Origin: Phycisphaeraceae bacterium
Lineage (GTDB): Bacteria; Planctomycetota; Phycisphaerae; Phycisphaerales; UBA1924
Direction: 5' to 3'
Length of the DNA: 64,000 nt
Assembly (NCBI GenBank): GCA_021297895.1
Contig: JAJTHN010000021.1
Span: forward strand, 1-64,000
Below the pieces are notes generated by a model. The model was not told the origin of the DNA. It made no database searches and was given only the letters and a program-made list of their open reading frames with translations. Of this stretch, positions 28,051 through 37,145 are shown in pieces. A program made the translations under genes and the position numbers. Numbering within the stretch: position 1 is the first letter of the stretch; each line of letters starts with the position of its first letter.

Positions 28051-29181
28051 TCAGCGAGCGCTCATCGGCGTGTACTTCACGCCGTGGGGGCCCTTGTAGT
28101 CCACATCCGGACGGAACAGCCGGTTGTCGCTCATCTGCTCGATCACGTGCGCCGCCCACCCGCCGACGCGGGCGATCACGAACACCGGGGTGAACAAGTC
28201 CAGCGGCAGACCGATGCAGTGATACGTCGTCGCGCTGTAGAAGTCGACATTGGGATAGATTCCCTTGGCCGCGACCGCCGTGGCCATCACGTCCTCGATC
28301 TTCTTGCTCTTCTCGAACAGCGACGAGTTGCCCGTTTCGGCCGCCAGGTCCTTGGCCAGCACCTGCAGGTGCGTCGCCCGCGGGTCGTAGGACTTGTAGA
28401 TCCGATGGCCGAAGCCCATGATCTTGTCCTTCTTGGCGAGCTTGTCGAGTACGTACTTCTCCGTCGCCTCAAGGCTCGGGATCTCGTTGAGCATTACCAT
28501 CACACCCTCGTTCGCGCCGCCGTGGAGCGGACCCTTCAGGCTGCCGATCGCGGCGGTGATCGCCGAGTACATGTCGCTCTGCGTGCTCATCAGAACGCGG
28601 GCCGTGAACGTCGAGTTGTTGAAACCGTGGTCGGCGTGCAGCACAAGACACACGTCAAGCGCCTTGGCCATCGTCGGCTTGGCCCGCTCGCCGTTGAGCA
28701 TGTACAGGAAGTTCTCCGCCACGCTCAGGTTCACGTCGGGCCGAACCAGCGGCATGCCGCTGCGATACCGGTGGAAGTACGCCAGCAGCGTCGGCACGCG
28801 TGCCAGGATGTTCAGCGCCTTGCTCCGCAGGCTCGGGATGTCATTCGCATCTGGCGTGTGGTCGTGCATCGACAGCGCCGACACCATCGTCCGGATCATG
28901 TGCATCGGCTTGGCATCGCGGGGCAGCGCCAGCAGCCGCTGCTCCATCCCCGCCGGCAACTCGTACCGCTTGCGGATCTCGGCCGTGAACGCCGCGAGTT
29001 CCGCCTTGTTCGGCAGTCGCCCGTTCCACAGCAGGAACACCGTTTCCTCGAACGTCGAATGCGACGCCAACTCCCCGATCGGGATCCCGATGTACTCCAG
29101 AACCCCCTTCTCGCCATCGATGAACGAGATCTTGGTCTCCGCGGCGACGATCCCTTCAAGGCCCTTGGATGCCATCGGCAT
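28051..29181 (-). CDS. gltA: Citrate synthase
   Basis: A 376-residue citrate synthase condensing oxaloacetate and acetyl-CoA, the entry step of the TCA cycle. The catalytic residues are visible in context: LHADHGFNNSTFTARV (first His), GPLHGGANEGVMVML (second His), GFGHRIYKSYDPRA (substrate His/Arg) and NVDFYSATTYHCIGLP (Asp). It is the short Gram-positive-like/archaeal type lacking the N-terminal extension of E. coli GltA. ATG 29181 has an AGGAACG box upstream. It is divergent from the rhomboid gene. Confidence 0.96.
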   Translation of the reverse strand: MPMASKGLEGIVAAETKISFIDGEKGVLEYIGIPIGELASHSTFEETVFLLWNGRLPNKAELAAFTAEIRKRYELPAGMEQRLLALPRDAKPMHMIRTMVSALSMHDHTPDANDIPSLRSKALNILARVPTLLAYFHRYRSGMPLVRPDVNLSVAENFLYMLNGERAKPTMAKALDVCLVLHADHGFNNSTFTARVLMSTQSDMYSAITAAIGSLKGPLHGGANEGVMVMLNEIPSLEATEKYVLDKLAKKDKIMGFGHRIYKSYDPRATHLQVLAKDLAAETGNSSLFEKSKKIEDVMATAVAAKGIYPNVDFYSATTYHCIGLPLDLFTPVFVIARVGGWAAHVIEQMSDNRLFRPDVDYKGPHGVKYTPMSAR

Positions 29182-29291
29182 AGACGTTCCTTCCGAGTTC
29201 GTTTCTGAGGTGGCGTTCGGGGCCGATGATAGCAGCACAACCGCGCCAATTCCGCCCCGCTCTCGCCCCGGAGCACGATTACCATCCGACC

Positions 29292-30476
29292 GTGATCATC
29301 CCCCTCGGCACCGACCGCCCACTCCGCCACCGTCCCGTCGTCACCACGACGCTTATCGGCCTGAACGTCCTCGTCGCCATCACCCTGCTCGCCTTCAGCG
29401 TCACCAACCCCCAACTCGCAGAACGCATCCGCGACGCCGGCGCTCTCGACCCCACCGCCCCGAATCCCATCACCTTCATTTCCTACCAGTTCCTCCACGC
29501 CGGATTCTGGCATCTGTTCGGAAACATGCTTGTCCTCTGGGCTTTCGGCCCGAACCTTGAAGATCGCCTCCGCTGGTTCGGCTTTTTGGCCTTTTACCTC
29601 GCCTCCGGCGTCATCGCCGGACTCGTTCATACGCTGCTCGAATTCAATCCGTGCATCGGCGCATCCGGCGCCGTCGCCGGCGTCACCGGCGCATCCATCA
29701 TCCTCTTCCCGCGGACCAGCGTCCGCTGCTTCATCCTCTTCATCTACGTCGGCATCTTCATGCTCCCGGCGTGGTGGTTCATCGGGTTCAGCATCGCCAA
29801 AGACCTGTTCCTCACGATCACCGACCGCGCCGGAAACGTCGCCACCTGGGCCCACCTAGGCGGGTACGCCTCGGGCATCCTCGCGATGGTCATCCTCCGC
29901 CTGACCGGGCTGCTGAGCATGGAGGATTACGACCTGCTCGCCCTTATCCGCCAGCGACGCCGCCGCCGCGAGATCGAGCAGGCCGTGCGTGCGAACGACA
30001 TCGCCCTGCGACATCGCGCCGAGGCGGCGCTCTCGCCGGAAGATCAGGCCTGGGCCGCGCGGCGTGCCATGATCACATCGAGCCTCGCCGCGGGCAAAGC
30101 CCTCGACGCCGGACGAGCCTGGGCCGCGCTGGCACGCGATGCCGATGCCCTCGCTCGCCCCGATACCGAGCGTCGCCCCGTGGCGCTTTCGCCGCGGCAG
30201 CAACTGGACGTTGCCAACGCCCTTTTCGCCGCGGGCGAGCACGCATCCGCGGCCAGAGCGTACGACGCGTACGCCACGGCCTATCCGCGCGAAGGCGAGA
30301 CGCCGCGAGCCCTGCTCATGCTCGCGCTCATCTCCGCCCGCCACCTCGCCGAGCCCGCCCGCGCCGCCTCGGCACTCGCCCGAGTTTCCTCGCGATTCAC
30401 CGATCCCGCGCTCGATCAACTGGCCACCGAACTCGCCCGCGAGTGCGCAGGTGCCAAAGCTCCGGACCAGCCATAG
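29292..30476 (+). CDS. Rhomboid intramembrane serine protease with C-terminal TPR-like region
   Basis: About 394 residues. The first 215 are a rhomboid: FLHAGFWHLFGNM gives the HxxxHxxxxN motif of TM2, GASGAVAGV carries the nucleophilic Ser in TM4, and WAHLGGYASG carries the catalytic His in TM6. The rest is soluble, Ala/Arg-rich and helical, with TPR-like phrasing (ANALFAAGEHASAARAYDAYATAYP). GTG 29292 gives the common planctomycete start M-I-I-P-L-G-T-D; ATG 29226 in the same frame would add 22 residues, and no ribosome binding site decides. It ends with TAG. Substrates are unknown. Confidence 0.88.
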   Translation: MIIPLGTDRPLRHRPVVTTTLIGLNVLVAITLLAFSVTNPQLAERIRDAGALDPTAPNPITFISYQFLHAGFWHLFGNMLVLWAFGPNLEDRLRWFGFLAFYLASGVIAGLVHTLLEFNPCIGASGAVAGVTGASIILFPRTSVRCFILFIYVGIFMLPAWWFIGFSIAKDLFLTITDRAGNVATWAHLGGYASGILAMVILRLTGLLSMEDYDLLALIRQRRRRREIEQAVRANDIALRHRAEAALSPEDQAWAARRAMITSSLAAGKALDAGRAWAALARDADALARPDTERRPVALSPRQQLDVANALFAAGEHASAARAYDAYATAYPREGETPRALLMLALISARHLAEPARAASALARVSSRFTDPALDQLATELARECAGAKAPDQP

Positions 30477-30551
30477 ACCGGCGAACCCGCCGCGCCCCGA
30501 CTCGCTCCGCCGGCACCATCCGAACGAGGCCTGTCCGATCCCCACGCGGCC

Positions 30552-31109
30552 CTATTCGCCGCGCACGGCGCTGAGCACTCGCTCCGCCACGCCCCGCGCA
30601 TCCAGCCCCGGCTCATCGACCCGCACGACCGCATTGGCAAGCGCGGCGTAGAGCCCGTCCCGCCGCGAGAGCAGTTCGCTCACTTCCGCCACCGGATCGC
30701 TCCCGAGCAGCGCCGGACGCTGAGCAGGGTCCGACCTTCGCAGGCGATCGGCAAGCGTCTCCGCCGATGCGCGCAGATAAACCAGCATCGCCCGACCGCT
30801 CGATCGCTCGCGTTCAAGAAGCACCCGGCTCGCGTCCCACGTCGGCGTGCCGCCTCCCAGCGCCAGCACGCCGCACGCGTCGATACTCATCCCGAGCACC
30901 CGATCCAGACTCGCGCGTTCCCGCTCGCGGAACCCGGCTTCGCCCAGCGAGCGCAGCACATCCCCCGCGCGGGCCGCGCCGCTGTCTCGCGCAAGTTCAT
31001 CATCAAGATCGACGAACACCGTCCCGAGCGCCGCCGCGACCATGGGTCCGACCGTGCTCTTGCCGCTGGCCCGCAGACCGAGCAGGATGACCCGTCGCGA
31101 GTCCGTCAT
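30552..31109 (-). CDS. aroK: Shikimate kinase
   Basis: A 185-residue shikimate kinase, phosphorylating shikimate at O3 with ATP in aromatic amino-acid synthesis. The P-loop GLRASGKST is at residues 11-19. VFVDLDDELA gives the substrate-binding Asp, AGFRERE the conserved Arg and Glu, and LALGGGTP the GGG motif. Length is normal. A second step of the same pathway, aroC, is also in the window about 18 kb away, so the genes are dispersed. It ends in TAG, and EF-P follows upstream on the same strand with 48 bases between. Confidence 0.93.
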   Translation of the reverse strand: MTDSRRVILLGLRASGKSTVGPMVAAALGTVFVDLDDELARDSGAARAGDVLRSLGEAGFRERERASLDRVLGMSIDACGVLALGGGTPTWDASRVLLERERSSGRAMLVYLRASAETLADRLRRSDPAQRPALLGSDPVAEVSELLSRRDGLYAALANAVVRVDEPGLDARGVAERVLSAVRGE

Positions 31110-31157
31110 CGCGTTCTCATCTCAACGAGGGCCTGATCGCCGCATCGGCGCGTCGGA

Positions 31158-31718
31158 TCACTCCTTGGAGCGGCTCAAGTAGCTGCCGTCCTCGGTGCTG
31201 ATCCGCAGCGTCTCGCCGATGGCGATGAAGTCGGGCACACGGGTCATCAGGCCCGTCTCCATCTCGGCGTCCTTCATCACGTTGGTGACCGTCGCGTTCC
31301 GCACGCCGGGCGCGCAGTCCTTGACCTTCAGTTCCACCGACGCGGGCAGTTCCACCAGAACGGGCCGACCCTCGCTGAACAGCACGACCGTCGTCGCATT
31401 GGGGCGCAGGTACTTGAGCGTGTCGCCCAGCACGTTCTTGCCCAGCGTGACCTGGTCGTAGTTCTCCGAGTCCATGAACACGCCGTCTTCGCCCTCGGGG
31501 TACAGGTACTCCATCGGGCGACGGTCCAGATCCACCACATCCAGATCCTCGCTCGGCTGGAAGCGCTTCTCGACCACGCCGCCGCGCTGGATGTCCTTGA
31601 TCTTCAGGTTCACGAACGACCGCAGGTTCCCGGGGTTCCGGAACTCATGCCCAACGATCACGCACAGCTTGCCATCAAGCTTCACACCAACGCCGGGACG
31701 GATGTCGATCGCCTTCAT
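31158..31718 (-). CDS. efp: Translation elongation factor P
   Basis: A 186-residue EF-P with the three beta-barrel domains in order; it relieves ribosome stalling at polyproline. A GGAG box lies 8 bases before the ATG. The N-terminal domain is clear (AIDIRPGVGVKLDGKLCVIV), as are the OB-fold domains (ATTVVLFSEGRPVLVELP and the C-terminal TGLMTRVPDFIAIGETLRIS). The modification loop reads RNPGNLRSF, so the tip is N31 where E. coli has lysine and Pseudomonas arginine. Many window proteins are Pro-rich, so an EF-P substrate load is plausible. Confidence 0.95.
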   Translation of the reverse strand: MKAIDIRPGVGVKLDGKLCVIVGHEFRNPGNLRSFVNLKIKDIQRGGVVEKRFQPSEDLDVVDLDRRPMEYLYPEGEDGVFMDSENYDQVTLGKNVLGDTLKYLRPNATTVVLFSEGRPVLVELPASVELKVKDCAPGVRNATVTNVMKDAEMETGLMTRVPDFIAIGETLRISTEDGSYLSRSKE

Positions 31719-31866
31719 TGTGAACGCTCCGGAATACCAATCAGATCGGGGAAAAACCAGTCAAAACCCTATCAGAACCACGCACGCCTGACGCGTGCAC
31801 ACGATTCTTCGCGGGGGCCAAGTTTAGGCAGCATCGACCTCGTCGGACGACGTTCGGCAACGTGCC

Positions 31867-34686
31867 TCACCACACCCGCTTCGGCGCTCCCGTCACGTCA
31901 ACTTCCTCGACCTTCTCAAGACCCAGGTCCTTCAGCGACTCGATCTGCGGCATGATCCGCTCGCGATCGCCCACCAGCACGATCAGTGCACGATCAATCC
32001 CCATCATCGGCCCCGTCATCGCGTTCAGTTCCGCCAGCGTCACGGCCGACGCCTCGCGCAGATCCGCGTTGATCGTCTCCCACGCCGAGTTCACTTCGCT
32101 CAGCGCCGCCGCGGTCGACACCACGCCCTCAAGGGTCTCGAGGCGCTGGATCGTCTCGGCCCGATAAGTCTGCCGCGCTTTGCCCAGTTCGCCCTCGCTG
32201 ATGTCGCCTCGCTCACCCGCTAGGCGCCGCAACTCCACGACGAACTCTCGCAGGGCCGCGCCGGTCACGGGCGTCTGCACATCGCTGCTGGCCGTGAAGT
32301 AGCCCGTCCGCGCGTCCATGACGAATCGTGACCCGGCCCCGTACGTGAAGCCGTTCTTCTCGCGAAGGTTCTGGTTGAGTCGGCTCGTGAACGATCCGCC
32401 GAGAATGATGTTCGCCAGGCGGCGCTCCACGCGGGACGCATCACCAAACGCCGCGCCCGGGCTGTACACGCGGATCGTCGTCTGCACCGCATCGGGACGA
32501 TTGACCACCAGCACCTGCGGCCCGCCGCCCACGCGCTGCGCCGGCTCGATGTTCGCTTCAATCGCCGCACGCACGGTCTCCTGCTCCTTGGTCATCGCCG
32601 GGCCATCAGCGCTCCAGCCGCCGATCGCCGCCTCGAGCATCGTCCGTGCCTGATCCGCGCTCATGCCGCCGGCCATCAGCACCACCGCACGATCGGGACG
32701 CAGCGTGCCGCGTGCGTGCTCGCCGATCGTCTCGAGCGTCAACGCGTCGACCGTGTGGACCGTGCCGCTCGCCGGCCAGGCATATGCCGATGCGTCGCCG
32801 TAGAGGTTCCGCATCCCGACCCGCGCCGCGATCACCGCGGGTTCATCGAGCGACTGGCGGATGCCCTCGATGGCGATGGCTTTGACCCGTTCGAACTCGT
32901 CCTGTTGCAATCGCGGTGTGCGGATCACCTCGCCCCAGAGCTCCAGCGCGCGGCCGAAGTTCCGCTCGATTCCCGACACGCTCACCGAAAGCGACGTCAG
33001 GTCGCCGCCCGCCCGAGCGCTGGCTCCGAGCGCCTGCATCTGCTGCGAGAACTCCGCCGCGCTCAGGCGCGCCGTGCCCTCGTTGAGCATGTCCGCCAGC
33101 AGCGATGTGCGCCCGCTGAACTTCGGCGCATCCATCGGCCCGCCATCGGAGACCACCAGCGTCGCCGACGCGAGCCCCGCCCCGGCTCGCTCCCAGTACT
33201 TCACGCGCACGCCGTTGCTCAGCGTCATCTCCGTCGGCGCTGGCACCGTAAAGCCCGTCCCCTCCGACTTTGCCAGCGTGCTCGGCAGGCTCTCCGGCTT
33301 GACATCCCGCGGCGAATCGCCCGCTCCCGGCGTCGCCGCCTCGGCCGGCAACACGCGGATCGTCGCGCGATGCCGCGGCTCGCTCGCGGTCCCGAACATC
33401 GCTCGGGCCGCCTTGGTCACACCCGCCGGCGTCGCGTTTCGCGAGCGATCCAGATCATCCTTCAGCGCATCGGCCTTGCCGAAGGCCATGAGGTACTCGT
33501 TGATCTTGTCCGCCCGGGCCGCGATCGACTGCAGCGATGAGAGCATGCCCACCTCGATGCTCATCGCCCGCTGCCGCACTTCGGCATCCGTCGGCCCGCT
33601 TTCGCTGAGCCGAAACAACTCCTCGTCGATCGCCTTCTCCACGCTCGACAGATCCGCGTCGGGCTTGACCATGGCCTCGATGATCAGCAGCGATCCCAGG
33701 CGTGCCCCCGCGACTCCCGCGCTCACTTCGACACACGTCTGGTCGCGCACAACAAGCCGCTCGTACAGCCGTCCGGCCTGCCCGTCGCCCAGGATCATCG
33801 CCGCGATGTTCGCCTCCGCATCACCCGTGCGATACAGCCCCGGCGCGTGGTACACATACATGACCTTGCGCAACTGCACTTTGTCGAGCATGTTCAGCAC
33901 CGCGGGCCGATCCAGCGTCGGGATCAACTCCGCCGGCACTTTGGGCAGCACCGGCGCGCTCGCCCGCGGCAGGGTGCCGAAAAGATCCTTGATCAGCCCC
34001 TTCGTCGGCTCCGGGTCAAAGTCCCCCGCAACGACCAGCGTCGCGTTCGTCGGCGTGTAGAACGACGCGAAGAAGTCCTGCACATCCAGCACCGTCGCCG
34101 CCTGAAGATCCTCGTGAGTGCCATAGACCGCGTTGTGGTACGGATGGTCCTTCGGGTACATCAGCCGGTACATCGCCTCGTACGCGCGGCCGTACGGCGT
34201 GTTCTCAACGTTCTGCCGAATCTCGTTGCGCACAACGTCGCGTTGGCGGTCGAGCTTCTCCTGCGTCATCGTCGCGCCGAGCGCTTCCAACCTGTCGGCG
34301 TCCAGCCACAGCAGCGTCGGCAGCAGCTCCGCCGGGCCGGTGCTGAAGTAGTTCGTGCGATCAAGGCTCGTGCTGGCGTTGTTGCTCCCGCCGCCGGCTT
34401 CCATCAGGTTGTCAAAGTCGCTCCCCGGCACGCGAGCGGTGCCCATGAACATCAGGTGCTCGAACAGGTGCGCAAAGCCGCTCCGCCCCTCCGGCTCGTT
34501 GGCCGCGCCGACCTTGTACCACAGGTTCACGCTCACGACCGGAAGCGCCGCATCTCGGTGCAGCACGACCGTCATGCCGTTGTCCAAAGTCATCACTTCG
34601 GACTGCAGGCTCTGAGCGCCGGCAAGAGTACAGAGCGAAAGAACCAGCGCCGCCGGGGCGCACATCGGGAGCATGTCTTTGAACAT
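31867..34686 (-). CDS. Secreted two-domain M16 zinc peptidase (pitrilysin family)
   Basis: A 939-residue exported peptidase. The signal peptide is at residues 1-24. The inverted zinc motif is HLFEH at 73-77 (GFAHLFEHLMFMG), with the third ligand Glu in the later NTPYGRAYEAMYR segment. It holds two tandem M16 units: the active N-terminal one, and a C-terminal one (from about 480, TEMTLSNGVRVKYWER) that lacks HxxEH, as usual for the pair. It cleaves peptides enclosed in the clam-shell chamber; the specific substrate is unknown. ATG at residue 5 is an alternative start. It lies 88 bases downstream of tpiA on the same strand. Confidence 0.9.
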   Translation of the reverse strand: MFKDMLPMCAPAALVLSLCTLAGAQSLQSEVMTLDNGMTVVLHRDAALPVVSVNLWYKVGAANEPEGRSGFAHLFEHLMFMGTARVPGSDFDNLMEAGGGSNNASTSLDRTNYFSTGPAELLPTLLWLDADRLEALGATMTQEKLDRQRDVVRNEIRQNVENTPYGRAYEAMYRLMYPKDHPYHNAVYGTHEDLQAATVLDVQDFFASFYTPTNATLVVAGDFDPEPTKGLIKDLFGTLPRASAPVLPKVPAELIPTLDRPAVLNMLDKVQLRKVMYVYHAPGLYRTGDAEANIAAMILGDGQAGRLYERLVVRDQTCVEVSAGVAGARLGSLLIIEAMVKPDADLSSVEKAIDEELFRLSESGPTDAEVRQRAMSIEVGMLSSLQSIAARADKINEYLMAFGKADALKDDLDRSRNATPAGVTKAARAMFGTASEPRHRATIRVLPAEAATPGAGDSPRDVKPESLPSTLAKSEGTGFTVPAPTEMTLSNGVRVKYWERAGAGLASATLVVSDGGPMDAPKFSGRTSLLADMLNEGTARLSAAEFSQQMQALGASARAGGDLTSLSVSVSGIERNFGRALELWGEVIRTPRLQQDEFERVKAIAIEGIRQSLDEPAVIAARVGMRNLYGDASAYAWPASGTVHTVDALTLETIGEHARGTLRPDRAVVLMAGGMSADQARTMLEAAIGGWSADGPAMTKEQETVRAAIEANIEPAQRVGGGPQVLVVNRPDAVQTTIRVYSPGAAFGDASRVERRLANIILGGSFTSRLNQNLREKNGFTYGAGSRFVMDARTGYFTASSDVQTPVTGAALREFVVELRRLAGERGDISEGELGKARQTYRAETIQRLETLEGVVSTAAALSEVNSAWETINADLREASAVTLAELNAMTGPMMGIDRALIVLVGDRERIMPQIESLKDLGLEKVEEVDVTGAPKRVW

Positions 34687-34774
34687 GCCGCCATGCTACC
34701 CGTGCGCATAGCACAAAGCGCCGCGGCGATCGCCCGCGTGACAATTCCCGCGATTGGGTTGAGTCGGATCTCGC

Positions 34775-35542
34775 TCAGCCGCCCGCGGCCTTGCAGATCG
34801 CCACAAAGTCATCGGGCTTGAGGCTCGCGCCGCCGACCAGCGCACCGTCGACCTCCGGCTGCTTCATCAACTCCGCGGCGTTCGCCGCGGTCACGCTGCC
34901 GCCGTACTGAATACGGATCTTCGCCGCGGCGTCGTTCCCGAACAGGTCCGCCAGCACCGCGCGGATATGCGAATGCGCATTCTGCGCATCGGCCGGCGTC
35001 GCCGTCTTGCCCGTGCCGATGGCCCACACCGGCTCGTACGCGATGACCAGCCGATCCAGATGCGCCGCCGTCACCCCGCGAAGCCCCGCCCGCAACTGCC
35101 GCTCGTTGATGTGGTCGGTCTCGTTCACCTCGCGCTGGTGCAGCGTTTCGCCCACGCACAGCGTGCAGATCAGCCCGCCGTTCAGCGCCGCGAGCGTCTT
35201 CATGTTGATCAGATCGTCCCCCTCGTGCAGCACGTGCCGGCGCTCGCTGTGCCCCGTCAGCACCGCGCGGCAGCCGACATCCTTGAGCATCGCAACCGAC
35301 ACCTCGCCCGTAAACGCACCCTTCTCCGCGTGATACACGTCCTGGGCGCCGAGGATCACCTGGCTGCCGGTCGCGCACAGCGCCTCGCTGATCAGCGGCA
35401 GATACGGAAACGGCGGGTAAATCGCCACCTCCGACTTGGTTCCGGTGCTCACGCCCGCTGCGACGGCCTTGGCCAGCGCCAGACCCGCCGCCCGATCCGT
35501 GTTCATCTTCCAGTTGCCGCCGATAATGGGAGTTCGCGTCAT
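34775..35542 (-). CDS. tpiA: Triosephosphate isomerase
   Basis: A 255-residue TIM-barrel enzyme interconverting dihydroxyacetone phosphate and glyceraldehyde-3-phosphate. Active-site residues are all in place: K12 in GGNWKMN, His in LTGHSERR, and Glu in AYEPVWAIGTGKTA, whose last part is the flexible loop 6. The phosphate-binding YGGSV and GGASL are also present. Length is normal. Confidence 0.97.
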   Translation of the reverse strand: MTRTPIIGGNWKMNTDRAAGLALAKAVAAGVSTGTKSEVAIYPPFPYLPLISEALCATGSQVILGAQDVYHAEKGAFTGEVSVAMLKDVGCRAVLTGHSERRHVLHEGDDLINMKTLAALNGGLICTLCVGETLHQREVNETDHINERQLRAGLRGVTAAHLDRLVIAYEPVWAIGTGKTATPADAQNAHSHIRAVLADLFGNDAAAKIRIQYGGSVTAANAAELMKQPEVDGALVGGASLKPDDFVAICKAAGG

Positions 35543-35704
35543 GCCGCCACAGTAGCGGGTGCGATCCTCGTCGTTCGACGCTGCGGCACCGCGGGACAGG
35601 CACGTTTCGTAAAAACCCTCAGAGCCCGAGCCTTGTTCGGATCTTGTATGGATCTCAGATCGATTCTGAGCGTTCGCACGGAGTTCTCAGTTCAAGCACC
35701 CAAG

Positions 35705-35727
35705 AAACAGACTGCGAGTCTGTTTTT
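35705..35727 (+). terminator. Terminator-like hairpin with T-run in a promoter region
   Basis: A perfect 9-bp stem (AAACAGACT, loop GCG, AGTCTGTTT) ends in TTTTT. It sits in the 239-base gap between the divergent tpiA and PDZ genes, 55 bases before the PDZ start. No plus-strand gene lies just upstream that it could end. It may be a leader attenuator or the end of a small RNA. Confidence 0.6.
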
Positions 35728-35781
35728 CCCACGTCGATCCTCGCCAACCTTCCGTCAACCCGGCGGTACACTGATGGAACT

Positions 35782-36987
35782 GTGAAGTCCTGCATCTCGA
35801 TTCTGACGGCTCTTGCTGTGTCCGCCGCGGCGTTTGGCGCATCGCCGTTGCCCGATGCGGCGCCGGTGTCGCTCGATGCGCTCATCGCGCAACTCGGCAG
35901 CTCGGACTTCGCCTCACGCGAGGCGGCGCACGCGCGGCTGGAGGCGCGGACCGACCTGACCCTGACGGATGTTCAGGCGCGACTGAGTGATCCGGGACTG
36001 AACGCCGAGGCCAAGACTCGGCTTCTGGCGGTGGCCAAAGAGATTTTCATGCGAACACCGCGCGCGGCCATCGGCGTGCGATTCGGCGGGGGCTTTGGTG
36101 CCCCGGCGGGCAGCAGGCCCAACACGGTGCAGGACGTGATCGCCGGTTTTCCGGCCCTGGGCGTTCTGCAGCCGGGTGACGCAATCGTCGCGATCGACGG
36201 CGTCTCCGTCGGGCAGGACTTCGGCATGGGCACGGGCATGAGCAGCAGTGTCCGACCGCAGATCGTCAGCCGCGACCCGGGCGATGTCGTCGACATGCAG
36301 GTCTGGCGCAACGGCGAACTGCTGGACCTTCGCGTTCCGCTCGGTAAGTTCGCGGATCTTCGCGGCGGGCCGAACAGTCTCTCGCCGGACGACTACGAGC
36401 AGGCCTGGCGCGTCCGCCGCGCCGCGATGCAGGCCGCGGCCCGGGGCGGGCCTTCGCAGCAGACGCCCGCGGGTTTCGAGCAGATCCGCGCGAGCATGTC
36501 CATGATCAACGATGGCCTGGCGGCGGCGCGCAGCATGGGCTGGCGATCGAGCCAGACCATGACCCGCGGCGATGTGCTGGCGGGCGGCCAACCCGGCATG
36601 GGCAACGCGGGGTTGCGCAGCGGGATGGTGGACCAACAGGCCAGCCGCGTCTGGAGCGATAACGGTGGGGGCCAGCGTCTTGCTGGCGGCCGCGTGGCGA
36701 TCCAGATCGGACCGGGCGGGCAGGTGGTGGGGGGGCAGCGACTCGATGGCCGCGTGGCGGGCGGGCAGGTGCTCATCGAGCCGCGGCTTCAGAACATCAA
36801 TCCCGTGGTCGACCCGTTGACCCTGCAGTTGGAGGCGTTGCGCATGCAGGAGCGGATGTTCGTGGACATGCTCCGCGACGCCGACCTTCCGCCGGAGGTC
36901 GCCAAGGCGATCCAGCAGAATCTCGATGCGGCGCGGCGTGAGGCTCATGAATTGGAGTTGCAGATCCGCCGACGCCAGCAGCCTTGA
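35782..36987 (+). CDS. Exported PDZ-domain protein
   Basis: A 401-residue protein. The GTG at 35782 opens a normal signal peptide (ILTALAVSAAAFGA). Residues 30-90 resemble a HEAT-like helical segment (LIAQLGSSDFASREAAHARLEA) common in planctomycete proteins. Residues about 95-190 are a PDZ domain, with VIAGFPALGVLQPGDAIVAIDGVSV as the ligand-groove strand. No protease domain accompanies it. The middle is Gly/Gln/Met-rich, with repeated GQR/GG phrases, and the C-terminus is an amphipathic helix. It probably binds protein C-termini in the envelope. The long frame upstream of 35782 is unlikely to be translated. Confidence 0.7.
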   Translation: MKSCISILTALAVSAAAFGASPLPDAAPVSLDALIAQLGSSDFASREAAHARLEARTDLTLTDVQARLSDPGLNAEAKTRLLAVAKEIFMRTPRAAIGVRFGGGFGAPAGSRPNTVQDVIAGFPALGVLQPGDAIVAIDGVSVGQDFGMGTGMSSSVRPQIVSRDPGDVVDMQVWRNGELLDLRVPLGKFADLRGGPNSLSPDDYEQAWRVRRAAMQAAARGGPSQQTPAGFEQIRASMSMINDGLAAARSMGWRSSQTMTRGDVLAGGQPGMGNAGLRSGMVDQQASRVWSDNGGGQRLAGGRVAIQIGPGGQVVGGQRLDGRVAGGQVLIEPRLQNINPVVDPLTLQLEALRMQERMFVDMLRDADLPPEVAKAIQQNLDAARREAHELELQIRRRQQP

Positions 36988-37047
36988 TCGAGAAATTGGG
37001 TCTTTGGGGCGGCGGGGCGTTCCGGTCCCCGGCGGTTCGGGCCACCT

Positions 37048-37053
37048 ATACTC
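37048..37053 (+). promoter_or_regulatory. Candidate -10 element upstream of secG
   Basis: TATACT stands out in a GC-rich 158-base gap, about 93 bases before the secG start. No good -35 is found at 16-18 bases upstream, so this is tentative. Confidence 0.4.
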
Positions 37054-37145
37054 CCCCCCTTGATGCGGCGCTCCCGAGAATTCGGGTGTGTGCGGGCCCG
37101 TCGGTCCGTGATTGCCGCGGCGAGTGAACTGTGCAGGAGTCAGCC

